In this document: in pieces, positions 46,459 through 60,063 of the stretch
Layout of the letters: each line of letters starts with the position of its first letter
Position numbering within the stretch: position 1 is the stretch's first letter
From: Axinella damicornis
Taxonomy: Eukaryota; Porifera; Demospongiae; Axinellida; Axinellidae
Reading direction: 5' to 3'
Length of the DNA stretch: 64,000 nucleotides
NCBI GenBank assembly: GCA_963931865.1
Contig: OZ007517.1
Span: 10,932,899 to 10,996,898 of the forward strand
Position numbers and translations under genes: made by a program
The notes under the pieces: generated by a model
What the model saw: the letters and a program-made list of their open reading frames with translations, nothing else
What the model was told of the DNA's origin: nothing
Database searches by the model: none

Positions 46459-47302
46459 TGTCATAAAATTTTTGGGACCCCATGTAAATGGGGACCCCGG
46501 GTCCCCATTTTCCCTGGGAAAATGGGGACCCCTTAGGGAAAATGGGGACCCCCACACTATTTTCGTTTTACGTTGCATCAAGTACTCACAGCTCAGTGTA
46601 GGTTTGTCAAATAACTTCTGTGCATGCAAGCATTAGTCCATGCATAGAGCAAGGATGGAATATCATCATCATATCAGTCGAAACCTTTACTTGCGATGGT
46701 TGCTACGTACCCTGATAGCTGTAATGCGCAAGTCGGACAATGCAAGCCCTCCAACAAAGCCAATTTTTCCGTGCAAAGGGTGCTGATCTCTTCTATGTCG
46801 GGAGATCATGAACTTGAAGTCCTGACACGTGCTGCTTATAGGTAGCAGCTAATAATACACTAGCTGGGCCTCCTCACTGTCTTGCACTGCAGGCTAGTTA
46901 GGGGGCTAAATGCTCTCATTATAAGTACTTAGATCTCTTTAACCATTCTAGCAATCTGGAGAGGGATTGATGCTCAGACCAGCTTGTTTTTGAAGAACCT
47001 ATTATTAGCTATGTAGCTACATAGCTACATTATAATAACTGCATGGTTAGTGATTAACTGTTATGGCCTTCCATATAGGTCTGCCTACGTAGGCCTAATA
47101 ATGTTGGTTCCCCATTTTCTCACTGTTAACCATCTGTCATAGAGGGGGTCCCCATTTTCACTGAGGGGGTCCCCATACTCCTGGGAAAATGGGGACCCGG
47201 GGTCCCCATTTTCCCAGGAAAATGGGGACCCGGGTTCCCATACTCCCGGGAATATGGGGACCCCAGGTCCCCATTTTGGGGGGTCCCCATTTTCCCATGA
47301 CA
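46459..47302. mobile_element. Non-autonomous DNA transposon in the satellite, copy 1
   Basis: Starts TGTCATAAAAT and ends CCCATGACA; the flanks CATCCCGG and CCGGGATG show a 4-bp CCGG target duplication in a satellite unit. Subterminal palindromes ATGGGGACCCCGGGTCCCCA occur at both ends. No transposase frame. Confidence 0.88.
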
Positions 47303-50300
47303 CCGGGATGCATCGATCGCCATCCCGGGATGTATCGATCGCCATCCCGGGATGCATCGATCGCCATCCCGAGATGCATCGATCGTCATCTCGAGATCTC
47401 CATCCCGGGATGCAATGGTAACCATCCTGGGATGCATGATTACCATCCCGGGATGCATCGATCGCCATCCCGGGATGCATCGATCGCCATCCCGGGATTC
47501 ATCGATCACCATCCAGGGATGCATCGATCGCCATCCAGGGATGCTGCGATCGCCATCCTAGGCGGCTGCGACGCCATCCGGTGGTGTATCGATCACCACC
47601 CGCGGATGCATCGATCGCCATCCCGGGATGCCTTCGATCTCCATCCTGGGTTGTGATGATAGCCATACCGTGATGCATGATCACAATCTTGGGATGCATC
47701 GATCGCCATCCTAGGACGAAACGATCGCCATCCAGGGATGCTGCGATCGCCATCCCGGGGTGCATCGATCGCCATCCCTAGATGCCATCGCGAGATTAAT
47801 CGATCTCCATCCCGGGATGCAACGATAGCCATCCCGGGATACATGATCACCATCCCGGGATGCATCGATCGCCATCCAGGGATGCTTCGACGCAATCCAG
47901 TGGTGTACGATTGCTATCCACGGATGCATCGATCGCCGTCCCTGGATGCATTGATCGCCATCCCGGGATTCAGCGATTACCATCTCGGGATGTATCGAAC
48001 GCCATCCAGTGATGCTGCGATCGCCATCCCAAGAAGCCATCCCGGGATGAAAACGATAGCCATCCAGGGATACTGCGATCGCCATCCTGGGATGCATCGA
48101 TGGTCATCTCGAGATCTCCATCCCCGGATGCAATGATCACCATCCCGGGATGCATCGATCGCCATCCCGGGATGTATCAATCGCAATCCCGGGATGCATC
48201 GATCGCCATCCCGGGATTCATCGCTCACCATCCCGGGATGCATAGATCGCCATCCAGGGATGCTGCGATCGCCATCCCAAGAAGCCATCACGGGATGAAA
48301 ACGATAGCCATCCAGGGATACTGCGATCGCCATCCTGGGATGCATCGATGGTCATCTCGAGATCTCAATCCCGGGATGCAATGATCACCATCCCGGGACG
48401 CATCGATCGCCATCCCGGGATGTATCGATCGCCATCCCGGGATGCATCGATCGCCATCCCGGGATTCATCGCTCACCATCCCGGGATGCATCGATCGCCA
48501 TCCCGGGAGGCTGCGACGCCATCCCGAGGCCTATCGATCGCCACACCCGGATGCATCGATCACCATCCGGGGATGCATCGATCTCCATCCCGGGTTGTAA
48601 TGAAAGCCATCTCGTGATGAAAATGATAGCCATCCTGGGATACTGCGATCGCCATCCCGGCATGCATCGATGGTCATCTCGAGACCTCCATCCGGGATGC
48701 GAGGATCACCATCCCGGGATGCATCGATCGCCATCCCGGGATGTATCCATCGCATTCCCGGGATGCATCGATCGCCATCCCGGGATGCATCGATCGCCAT
48801 CCCGGGATGCATCGAACGCCATCTCGAGATCCCCATCCCGGGATGCAAAGGTAACCATCCTGGGATGCATTATCACCATCCCGGGATGCATCGATCGCCA
48901 TCCCGGGATGCATCGATCGCCACCCCGGGATTCATCGATCGCCATCACTGGATGCATCGATCGCCATCCAGAGATGCTGCGATCGCCATCCTGGGCGGCT
49001 GCGACGCCATCCCGTGGTGTATCGATCACCACCCGCGGATGCATCGATCACCATCCCGGGATGCATCGATCTCCATCCTGGGCTGTAATGATAGCCATCC
49101 CGTGATGCATGATCACAATCCTGGGAAGCATCGATCGCCATCCTAGGACGAAACGATCGCCATCCAGGGATGCTGCGATCTCCATCCCGGGGTGCATCGA
49201 TCGCCATCCCTACATGCGATCGCGAGATTAATCGATCTCCATCCCGGGATTAAATGATAGCCATCCCGGGATAGATGATCGCCATCCCGGGATGCATCGA
49301 TCGCCATCCAGGGATGCTGCGACGCCTTTGCAGTGGTGTATCGATCGCCATCCGCGGATGCATCGATCGCCATCCCGGAATGCATCAATCGCAATCCCGG
49401 GATGTTGTTACGCAATCCAGTGGTGTACGATCGCCATCCACGCATCGATCGCCGTCCCTGGATGCATTGATCGTCATCCCGGGATTCAGCGATTACCATC
49501 CCGGGATGCATCGAACGCCATCCAGGGATGCTGCGATCGCCATCCCAAGAAGCCATCCCGGGATGAAAACGATTACCATCCAGGGATACTGCGATCGCCA
49601 TCCTGGGATGCATCGATGGTCACCTTGAGATCTCCTTCCCCGGATGCAATGATCACCATCCCGGATGCATCGATCCCCATCCCGGGATGTATCGATCGCA
49701 ATCCCGGGATGCATCGATCGCCATCCCGGGATTCATCGCTCACCATCCCGGGATGCATCGATCGCCATCCCGGGATGTATCGATCGCCATCCCGGGATGC
49801 ATCGATCGCCATCCCGGGATTCATCGATCACCATCCAGGGATGCTGTTATCGCCATCCCAAGAAGCCATCCCGGGATGAAAATGATAGCCATCCAGGGAT
49901 TCTGCGATCGCCATCCCGGGATGCATCGATGGTCATCTCGAGATCTCCATTCCGGGATGCAATGATCACCATCCCGGGATGCATCGATCGCCATCCCGGG
50001 ATGTGTCGATCGCCATCCCGGGATACATTGATCGCCATCCCGGGATGCATCGATCGCCATCTCGAGATCTCCATCCAGGGATGTAATGGTAACCACCTGG
50101 GATGCATGAACACCATCCCGAGATGCATCGATCGCCATCCCGGGATGCATCGATCGCCATCCCGGGATTCATCGATCACCATCCCGGGATGCATCGATCG
50201 CCATCCAGGGATGCTGCGATCGCCATGCCGGGGTGCATCGATCGCCATCCCTTGATGCCATCGCGAGATTAATCGATCTCCATCCCGGGATGCAATGATA

Positions 50301-51397
50301 GCCATCCCGGGATACATGATCACCATCCCGGGATGCATCGATCGCCATCCAGGGATGCTGCGACGCCTTCCACTGGTGTATCGATCGCCATTCGCGGATG
50401 CATCGATCGCCGTCCCAGGATGCATTGATCGCCATCCCGGGATTCAGCGATCACCATCCCAGTATGCATCATTCGCCATCCTGGGATGCATCGATCGCCA
50501 TCCCGGGATTCATCGATCACCATCCCGCGATGCATTGATCGCCAACCAGGGATGCTGCGATCGCCATCCTGGGAGTCTGCGACGCCATCCCGTGGTGTAT
50601 CGATCGCCACCCAAGGATGCATCGATCACCATCCCGGGAAGCATCGATCTCCATCCTGGGTTGTAATGATAGCCATCCCGTGATGCATCGATCACCATCC
50701 AGGAATGCATCGATCGCCATCCTAGGATGAAACGATCGCCATCCAGGGATGCTGCGATAGCCATCCCGGGGTGCATCGATCGCCATCCCTAGATGCCATC
50801 GCGAGATTAATCGATCTCCATCTCGGAATGCAATGATAGTCATCCCTGGATACGTGATCACCATCCCGGGATGCATCGATCGCCATCCCGGGATGCATCG
50901 ATCGCCATCTCGAGATCTCCATCCAGGGATGCAATGGTAACCATCCTGGGATGCATGATCACCATCCCGGGATGCATCGATCGCCATCCCGGGATGCATC
51001 GATCGCCATCCCGGGATTCATCGATCACCATCCCGGGATGCATCGATCGCCATCCAGGGATGCTGCGATCGCCATCCCAGGGTGCATCGATCGCCATCCC
51101 TTGATGCCATCGCGAGATTAATCGATCTCCATCCCGGGATGCAATGATTGCCATCCTGGGATAAATGATCACCATCCCGGGACTCATCGATCGCCATCCA
51201 GGGATGCTGCGACGCCTTCCAGTGGTGTATCGATCGCCATCCGCGGATGCATCAATCGCCATCCCGGAATGCATCGATCGCCATCCCGGGATGCTGCGAC
51301 GCAATGCAGTGGTGTACGATCGCCATCCACGGATGCATCGATTGCCGTCCCTGGATGCATTTATCGCCATCCCGGGATTCAGCGATCACCATCCCGG

Positions 51398-52274
51398 TGT
51401 CATGGGAAAATGGGGACCCCCCAAAATGGGGACCCGGGGTCCCCATATTCCCGGGAGTATGGGGACCCCTTCAGTGAAAATGGGGACCCCCTCTATGACA
51501 GATGGTTAACAGTGAGAAAATGGGGAACCAACAATATTAGGCCTTAATAAGCAGACCTATGTATACAAGGCCATAACAGTTTATCACTAACCATGCAGTA
51601 TTATAAGGTAGCAAATCAGTCAATAGAAATGGTAACACATTATAGCTATACGTAATAAAAGTTGAAATTATCTTTGATGAGGATCTTCAAAAACAAGCTG
51701 GTCTGAGCATCGATCCCTCTCCAGATAGCTAGAATTGTCATAGTTAGAGAGATGTAAGTACTTATAATGAGTTAGACTTTAGCATATAGCCCACTAACTA
51801 GCCTGCAGTGCAAGAGTGAGGAGGCTCATGCAGTGAGTGAGTGGCATTTATTACGTACGTAGCTGCTACCTAATGTATAAGCAGCACGTGTAAGAATCAA
51901 GTTCATGATCTCCTGACATAGAAGAGATCAGCAACCTTTGCACAGAAAAAAATTGGCTTTGTTGGAGGGCTTGCATTGTCCGACTTGCGCATTACCTATC
52001 AGGGTACGTAGCAACCATCGCAAGTACAGGTTTCGACGGATATGATGATGATATTCCATCCTTGCTCTATGCATGGACTAATGCTTTCGCAGACATGCAT
52101 GCACAGAGGTTATTGACAAATAAAAACCATCCTACACTGAGCTGTGAGTACTTGATGCAACGTAAACCGAAAACGGTGTGGGGGTCCCCATTTTCCCAAA
52201 GGGGTCCCCATTTTATCAGGGAAAATGGGGACCCGGGGTCCCCATTTTCATGGGGTCCCCAAAATGTTATGACA
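51398..52274. mobile_element. Same transposon, copy 2, opposite orientation
   Basis: Reverse complement of 46459-47302 with small indels (877 versus 844 bp). Ends TGTCATGGG and TTATGACA; same CCGG duplication inside CATCCCGGGATG. Confidence 0.88.
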
Positions 52275-55200
52275 CCGGGATGCATCGAACGCCATCCAGG
52301 GATGCTGCGATCGCCATCCCAAGAAGCCATCCCGGGATGAAAACGATAGCCATCCAGGGATACTGCGATCGCCATCCCGGGATGTATCGATCGCCATCCC
52401 GGGATGCATCGATCGCCATCCCGGGATTCGTCGATCACCATCCCGGGATGCATTGATCGCCATCCAGGGATGCTGCGATCGCCATCCCTTGGTGCATCGA
52501 TCGCCATACCTTGATGCCATCGCGAGATTAATCGATGTCCATCCCGGGATGCAATGATTGCCATCCCGGGATACATGATCACCATCCCGGGACGCATTGA
52601 TCGCCATCCAGGGATGCTGCGACGCCTTCCAGTGGTGTATCGATCGCCATCCGCGGATGCATCAATCGCCATCCCGGAATGCATCGATCGCCATCCCGGG
52701 ATGCTGCGACTCAATCCAGTGGTGTACGATCGCCATCCACGGATGCATCGATCGCCGTCCCTGGATGCATTTATCGCCATCCCAGGATTCAGCGATCACC
52801 ATCCGGGGATGCATCGATCGCCATCCTGGGATGTATCGATCGCCATCCCGGGATTCATCGATCACCATCCCGGGATGCATCGATCGCCATCCAGGGATGC
52901 TGCGATCGCCATCCTGGGAGGCTGCGACGCCATCCCGTGGTGTATCGATCACACCCGAGGATGCATCGATCACCATCCCGGGTTGCATCGACCTCCATCC
53001 TGGGTTGTAATGATAGCCATCCCGTGATGCATCGATCACCATTCAGGAATGCATCGATCGCCATCCTAGGACGAAACGATCGCCATCCAGGGATGCTGCG
53101 ATCGCCTTCCCGGGGTGCATCGATCGCCATCCCTAGATGCCATCGCGAGATTAATCGATCTCCATCCCGGGATGCAATGATAGCCATCGATCCCGGGATA
53201 CGTGATCACCATCCCGGGATGCATCGATCGCCATCCAGTGATGCTGCGACGCCATCCAGTGGTGTATCGATCACCATCCGCGGATGCATCAATCGCCATC
53301 CCGGGATGCATCGATCGCCATCCCGGGGTGCTGCGACGCCATCCAGTTGTGTTCGATCGCCATCCACGGATGCATCGATCGCCGTCCCTGGATGCATTGA
53401 TCGCCATCCAGGATGCTGCGATCGCCATCCCAAGAAGCCATCCCGAATGAAAACGATAGCTTTCGAGGGATACTACGATCGCCATCCCGGGATGCATCGA
53501 TTGTCATCTCGAGATCTCCATCCAGGGAATGCAATGATCACCATCCCGGGATGCATCGATCGCCATCCCGCGATGTATCCATCGCCATCTCGGGATGCAT
53601 CGAACGCCATCCCGGGATGCATCGAACGCAATCTCGTGATCCCCATCCCGGGATACAATGGTAACCATCCTGGGATGCATTATCACCATCCCGGGATGCA
53701 TCGATCGCCATCCCGGGATGCATCGATCGCCATCCCGGGATTCATCGATCACCATCACTGGATGCATCGATCGCCATCCAGAGATGCTGCGATTGCCATC
53801 CTGGGCGGCTGCGACGCCATCCCGTGGTGTATCGATCACAACCCGCGGATGCATCGATCACCATCCCGGGATGCATCGATCTCCATCCTGGGCTGTAATG
53901 ATAGCCATCCCGTGATGCATAATCACAATCCTAGGAAGCATCGATCGCAATCCTAGGACGAAACGATCGCCATCCAGGGATGCTGCGATCTCCAACACGG
54001 GGTGCATCGATCGCCATCCCTAGATGCGATCGCGAGATTAATCGATCTCCATCCCGGGATTCAATGATAGCCATCCCGGGATAGATGATCACCATTCCGG
54101 GATGCATCGATCGCCATCCAGGTATGCTGCGACACCTTGCAGTGGTGTATCGATCGCCATCCGCGGATGCATCGATCGCCATCCCGGAATGCATCAATCG
54201 CCTTCCCGGGATGTTGCGACGCAATCCAGTGGTGTACGATCGCCATCCACGGATGCATCGATCGCCATCCCTGGATGCATTGATCGCCATCCCGGGATCC
54301 AGCGATTACCATCTCGGGATGCATCGAACGCCATCTAGGGATGCTGCGATCGCCATCCTGGGATGCATCGATGGTCACCTCGAGATCTCCATCCCCGGAT
54401 GCATCGATCCCCATCCCGGGATGTATCGATCGCAATCCCGGGATGCATCAATCGCCATCCCGGGATTCATCGCTCACCATCCCGGGATGCATCGATCGCC
54501 ATCCCGGGATGTATCGATCGCGATCCCTGGATGCATCGATCGCCATCCCGGGATTCATCGATCACCATTCAGGGATGCTGCGATCGCCATCCCAAGAAGC
54601 CATCCCGGGATGAAAATGATAGCCATCCAGGGATTCTGCGATCGCCATCCCGGGATGCATCGATGGTCATCTCGAGATCTCCATTCCGGGATGCAATGAT
54701 CTCCATCCCGGGATGCATCGATCGCCATCCCGGGATGTGTCGATCGCCATCCCGGGATGCATCGATCGCCATCCCGGGATGCATCGATCGCCATCTCGAG
54801 ATCTCCATCCCGGGATGTAATGGTAACCATCCTGGGATGCATGATCACCATCCCGAGATGCATCAATCGCCATCCCGGGATGCATCGATCGCCATCCCGG
54901 GATTCATCGATCACCATCCCGGGATGCATCGATCGCCATCCAGGGATGCTGCGATCGCCATCCCGGGGTGCATTGATCGCCATCCCTTGATGCCTTCGCG
55001 AGATTAATCGATCTCCATCCCGGGATGCAATGATAGCCATCCCGGGATATATGATCACCATCCCGGGATGCATCGATCGCCATCCAGGGATGGTGCGACG
55101 CCTTCCAGTGGTGTATCGATCGCCATCCGCGGATGCATCGATCGCCGTCCCTGGATGCATTGATCGCCATCCCGGGATTCATCGATCACCTTCCCGGGAT

Positions 55201-58200
55201 GCATCGATCGCCAACCAGGGATGCTGCGATCGCCATCCTGGTAGTCTGCCACGCCATCCCGTGGTGTATCGATCGCCACCCGAGGATGCATCGATCACCA
55301 TCCCGGGATGCATCGATCTCCATCCTGGGTTGTAATGATAGCCATCCCGTGATGCATCGATCACCATCCAGGAATGCATCGATCGCCATCCTAGGATGAA
55401 ACGATCGCCATCCAGGGATGCTGCGATAGCCATCCCGGGGTGCATCGATCGCCATCCCTAGATGCCATCGCGAGATTAATCGATCTCCATCTCGGGATGC
55501 AATGATAGTCATCCCGGGATACGTGATCACCATCCCGGGATGCATCGATCGCCATCCCGGGATGCATCGATCGCTATCTCGAGATCTCCATCCAGGGATG
55601 CAATGGTAACCATCCTGGGATGCATGATTACCATCCCGGGATGCATCGATCGCCATCCCGGGATGCATCGATCGCCATCCCGGGATACATCGATCACCAT
55701 CTCGGGATGCATCGATCGCCATCCAGGGATGCTGCGATCGCCATCCCGGGGTGCATCGATCGCCATCCTTTGATGCCATCGCGAGATTAATCGATCTCCA
55801 TCCCGGGATGCAATGATAGCCATCCCGGGATACATGATCACCATCCCGGGACGCATCGATCGCCATCCAGGGATGCTGCGACGCCTTCCAGTGGTGTATC
55901 GATCGCCATCCGCGGATGCATCAATCGCCATCCCGGAATGCATCGATCGCCATCCCGGGATGCTGCGACGCAATCCAGTGGTGTACGATCGCCATCCACG
56001 GATGCATTGATCGCCGTCCCTGGATGCATTGATCGCCATCCCGGGATTCAGCGATCACCATCCCGGGATGCATCGATCGCCATCCTGGGATGCATCGATC
56101 GCCATCCCGGGATTCATCGATCACCATCCCGGGATGCATCGATCGCCATCCAGGGATGCTGCGATCGCCATCCTGGGAGGCTGCGACGCCATCCCGTGGT
56201 GTATCGATCACACCCGAGGATGCATCGATCACCATCCCGGGTTGCATCGACCTCCATCCTGGGTTGTAATGATAGCCATCCCGTGATGCATCGATCACCA
56301 TTCAGGAATGCATTGATCGCCATCCTAGGACGAAACGATCGCCATCCAGGGATGCTGCGATCGCCATCCCGGGGTGCATCGATCGCCATCCCTAGATGCC
56401 ATCGCGAGATTAATCGATCTCCATCCCGGGATGCAATGATAGCCATCCCGGGATACGTGATCACCATCCCGGGATGCATCGATCGCCATCCAGTGATGCT
56501 GCGACGCCATCCAGTGGTGTATCGATCACCATCCGCGGATGCATCGATCGCCATCCCGTGATGCATCGATCGCCATCCCGGGGTGCTGCGACGCCATCCA
56601 GTTGTATACGATCGCCATCCACGGATGCATCGATCGCCGTCCCTGGATGCATTGATCGCCATCCAGGATGCTGCGATCGCCATTCCAAGAAGCCATCCCG
56701 GATGAAAACGATAGCCTTCCAGAGATACTGCGATCGCCATCCCGGGATGCATCGATGGTCATCTCGAGATCTCCATCCCGGGATGCAATGATCACCATCC
56801 CAGGATGCATCGATCGCCATCCCGAGATGTATTGATCGCCATCCCGGGATTCATCGATCGCCATGCAGGGATTCATCGCTCACAATCCCGGGATGCATCG
56901 ATCGCCATCCAGGGATGCTGCGATCGCCATCCCAAGAAGCCATCCCAGGATGAAAACGAAAGCCATCCAGCGATACTGCTATTGCCATCCAGGGATGCAT
57001 CGATGGTCATCTCGAGATCTCCATCCCGGGATGCAAGGATCACCATCCCGGGATGCATCGATCGCCATCCCGGGATGTATCGATCGCCATCTCGGGATGC
57101 ATCGATTGCTATCCCAGGATTCATCAATCACCATCCCGGGATGCATCGATCACCATCCAGGGATGCTGCGATCGCCATCCCAAGAAGCCATCCCGGGATG
57201 AAAATGATAGCTATCCAGGGATACTGCGATCGCCATCCTGGGATGCATCAATGGTCATCTCGAGATCTCGATCCTGGGATGCAATGATCACCATCCTGGG
57301 ATGCATCGATCGCCATCCCGGGATGTATCGATCGCCATCCCGGGATGCATCGATCGCCATCCCGTGATACATCGATCGCCATCTCGAGATCTCCATCCCG
57401 GGATGCAATGGTAACCATTCTGGGATGCATGATCACCATCCCGGGATGCATCGATCGCCATCCCGGGATGCATCGATCGCCATCCCGGGATTCATCGATC
57501 ACCATCCCGGGATGCATCGATCGCCATCCAGGGATGCTGCGATCGCCATCCTGGGAGGCTGCGACGCCATCCCGTGGTGTATCGATCTCCACCCGCGGAT
57601 GCATCGATCACCATCCCGGGATGCATCGATCTCCATCCTGGGTTGTAATGATAGCCATTCCGTGATGCATGATCACAATCCTGGGATGCATCGATCGCCA
57701 TCCTAGGACGAAACGATCGCCATCCAGGGATGCTGCGATCTCCATCCCGGGGTGCATCGATCGCCATCCCTAGATGTCATCACGAGATTAATCGATCTCC
57801 ATCCCGAGATGCAATGATAGCCATCCCGGGATACATGATCACCATCCCGGGATGCATCGATCGCCATCCAGGGATGCTGCAACGCCATCCAGTGGTGTAG
57901 GATCGCCATCCGCGGATGCATCGATCGCCATCCCAGGATGCATCGATCGCCATCCATGGATGCTGCGACGCCATCCAGTGGTGTACGATCGCCATCCACG
58001 GATGCATCGATCGCCGTCCCTGGATGCATTGATCGCCATCCCGGGATTCAGCGATTACCATCCCGGGATGCATCGATCGCCATCCAGGGATGCTGCGATC
58101 GCCATCCCAAGAAGCCATCCCGGGATGAGAACGATAGCCATCCAGGGATACTGGGATCGCCATCCCGGGATGCATCGATGATCATCTCGAGATCTCCATC

Positions 58201-59554
58201 CCGGGATGCAATGATCACCATCCCGGGATGCATCGATCGCCATCCCGGGATGTATCGATTGCCATCCAGGGATGCATCGATCGCCATCCCGGGATGCATC
58301 GATCGCCATCTTGAGATCTCCATCCCGGGATGCAATGATAACCATCCTGGGATGCATGATCACCATCACGGGATGCATCGATCGCCATCCCGGGATGCAT
58401 CGATGACCATCGTTGGAGGCTGCGACGCCATCCCGTGCTGTATCGATCGCCACCCGAGGATGCATCGATCACCATCCGGGGATGCATCCATCGCCATTCC
58501 GGGATGCAATGATAGCCATCCAGGGATACTGCGATTGCCATCCCGGGATGCATCGATCGTCATTTCAATAGCTCCATCCCGGGATGCAATGATAGCCATC
58601 CAGGGATGCATCGATCTCCATCCCGAGATGCAATAATAGCCATCACGGGATACATGATCACTATCTCGAGAAGCATCGATCGCCAACCAGGGATGCTGCA
58701 ACGCCACTCCTGGTGTATCGATCGCCACCCCCGGATGCGTCGATCACCATCCCGTGATGCATCGATCGCCATCCCGAGATGAAACGATTGCCACCGAGGG
58801 GTGCTGCGATCGTCATCCCGGGTGCATCGATAGCCATCCCGGGATGCATCGATTGCCATCCAGGGATGCTGCGATCGCCATCCCAAGAAGACAACCCGGG
58901 ATGCATCGATAGCCATCCCGGGATGCATCGATCGTCATCTCGAGATCTCCATCCCCGGATGCAATGATAGCCATCCTGGGATGCATCGATCTCCATCCCG
59001 AGATGCAATGATAGCCATCAGGGGATACATGATCACTATCTCGAGATGCATCGATCGCCAACCAGGGATGCTGCAACGCCACTCCTGGTGTATCAATCGC
59101 CACCCCCGGATGCATCGATCACCATCCCGTGATGCATCGATCGCCATCCCGAGATGAAACGATCGCCATCGAGGGGTGCTGCGATCGTCATCCCGGGTGC
59201 ATCGATCGCCATCCAGGGATGCTGCGATCGCCATCCCAAGAAGACAACCCGGGATGCATCGATAGCCATCCAGGGATGCCGCGATCGCCATCCCGGGATG
59301 CATCGATCGTCATCTCGAGATCTCCATCCCAGGATGCAATGATAGCCATGCATCCTGGGATGCATGATCACCATCCCGGGATGCATTGATCGCCATGCGG
59401 GGATGCATCGATTGCCATCCTGGGAGGCTGCGACGCCATCCCATGCTATATTGATCGCCACCCCCGGATGCATCGATCACCATCCTGGGATTCATCGATC
59501 CTCATCCCGGGAGGAAATGATCGCCATCCAGGGATGCTGCAATCGTCATTCCGG

Positions 59555-59825
59555 TTTGCGAAGCCATCGAACGATAGCAAGCAAGTATGCATTCAATAAT
59601 CTCGAGTTGCGAATGGGAAGTCCTACGCTTTCAGTTGTTACGCGCGTTAGAAGTAGCGCAAGTGATCAATACTCGCTTAGGAGCCATTGAACTTTGAACC
59701 CTCGTAACGTAAATTCAATGTTTGCGGTGAATGGGTGGTTTAAGCTCATAGGGTCACATTTAATGCTGTGGGGGAGATTTCAATATATTTTGGACCCTAA
59801 AGAGTTAATGACCGTGCCCAAAGAG
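59555..59825. other. Unique spacer after the satellite
   Basis: No gene or repeat was recognised apart from GCCATCGAACGATAGC near the satellite edge. Confidence 0.5.
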
Positions 59826-60063
59826 TTAACAAACTGCAATGTAAGAGAACCTTTCAAGCATGCAGGAATAACCATCACAGGAAGGTGTCTTTACTGCTAC
59901 CTAGGTTGAGGTTTATATAGCAAGTTAGTGTTGTATAGGGTGGGTGGTGGGTATGTGGTGTAGTTGACTAGGAGGGTAACTAGAGAACTGTAGGTGGGAA
60001 GTTCAAGTCCGGCGTTGGGAATTTTTTTCTAGCCAGTGATTTTTAGGTTGCTACCGTTAGATG
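59826..60063 (+). repeat. tRNA-like dispersed element abutting the 31-bp array
   Basis: Longer copy of the element at 43075. Its extra part (~59960-60015) has an A-box-like GGTGTAGTTGACTAGGAGGG and the B-box GTTCAAGTCC at 60001-60010, suggesting a tRNA-derived SINE. It ends CCGTTAGATG, then the 31-bp array follows. Confidence 0.75.

Larger units (their letters stand above)
44479..59554. repeat. 22-bp palindromic, CpG-rich satellite with higher-order units
   Basis: The unit is the 12-bp palindrome CATCCCGGGATG followed by CATCGATCGC; it also contains GATGCATC, ATCGAT and CGATCG. Variants CATCCAGGGATG and CATCCTGGGATG recur in fixed order with marker segments (for example CAAGAAGCCATCCCGGGATG, TCATCTCGAGATCTCC and GTGGTGTATCGATCGCC). 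This shows irregular higher-order repeats several hundred bp long. About 600 units by length, after subtracting two inserted elements. The consensus is nearly its own reverse complement, which explains the many long frames on both strands. Confidence 0.97.

Noticed and set aside
44479..59554. Long open frames on both strands (up to ~425 codons, SPSRDASIAIP- or DGDRCIPGWRSMHPG-type repeats)
   Set aside because: They follow from a 22-bp unit with few stop codons in any phase and a self-complementary consensus; no start context, splice signals or non-repeat domain.
60001..60010. Functional tRNA gene
   Set aside because: B-box is present but the acceptor and anticodon arms do not fold into a tRNA; better read as SINE head.
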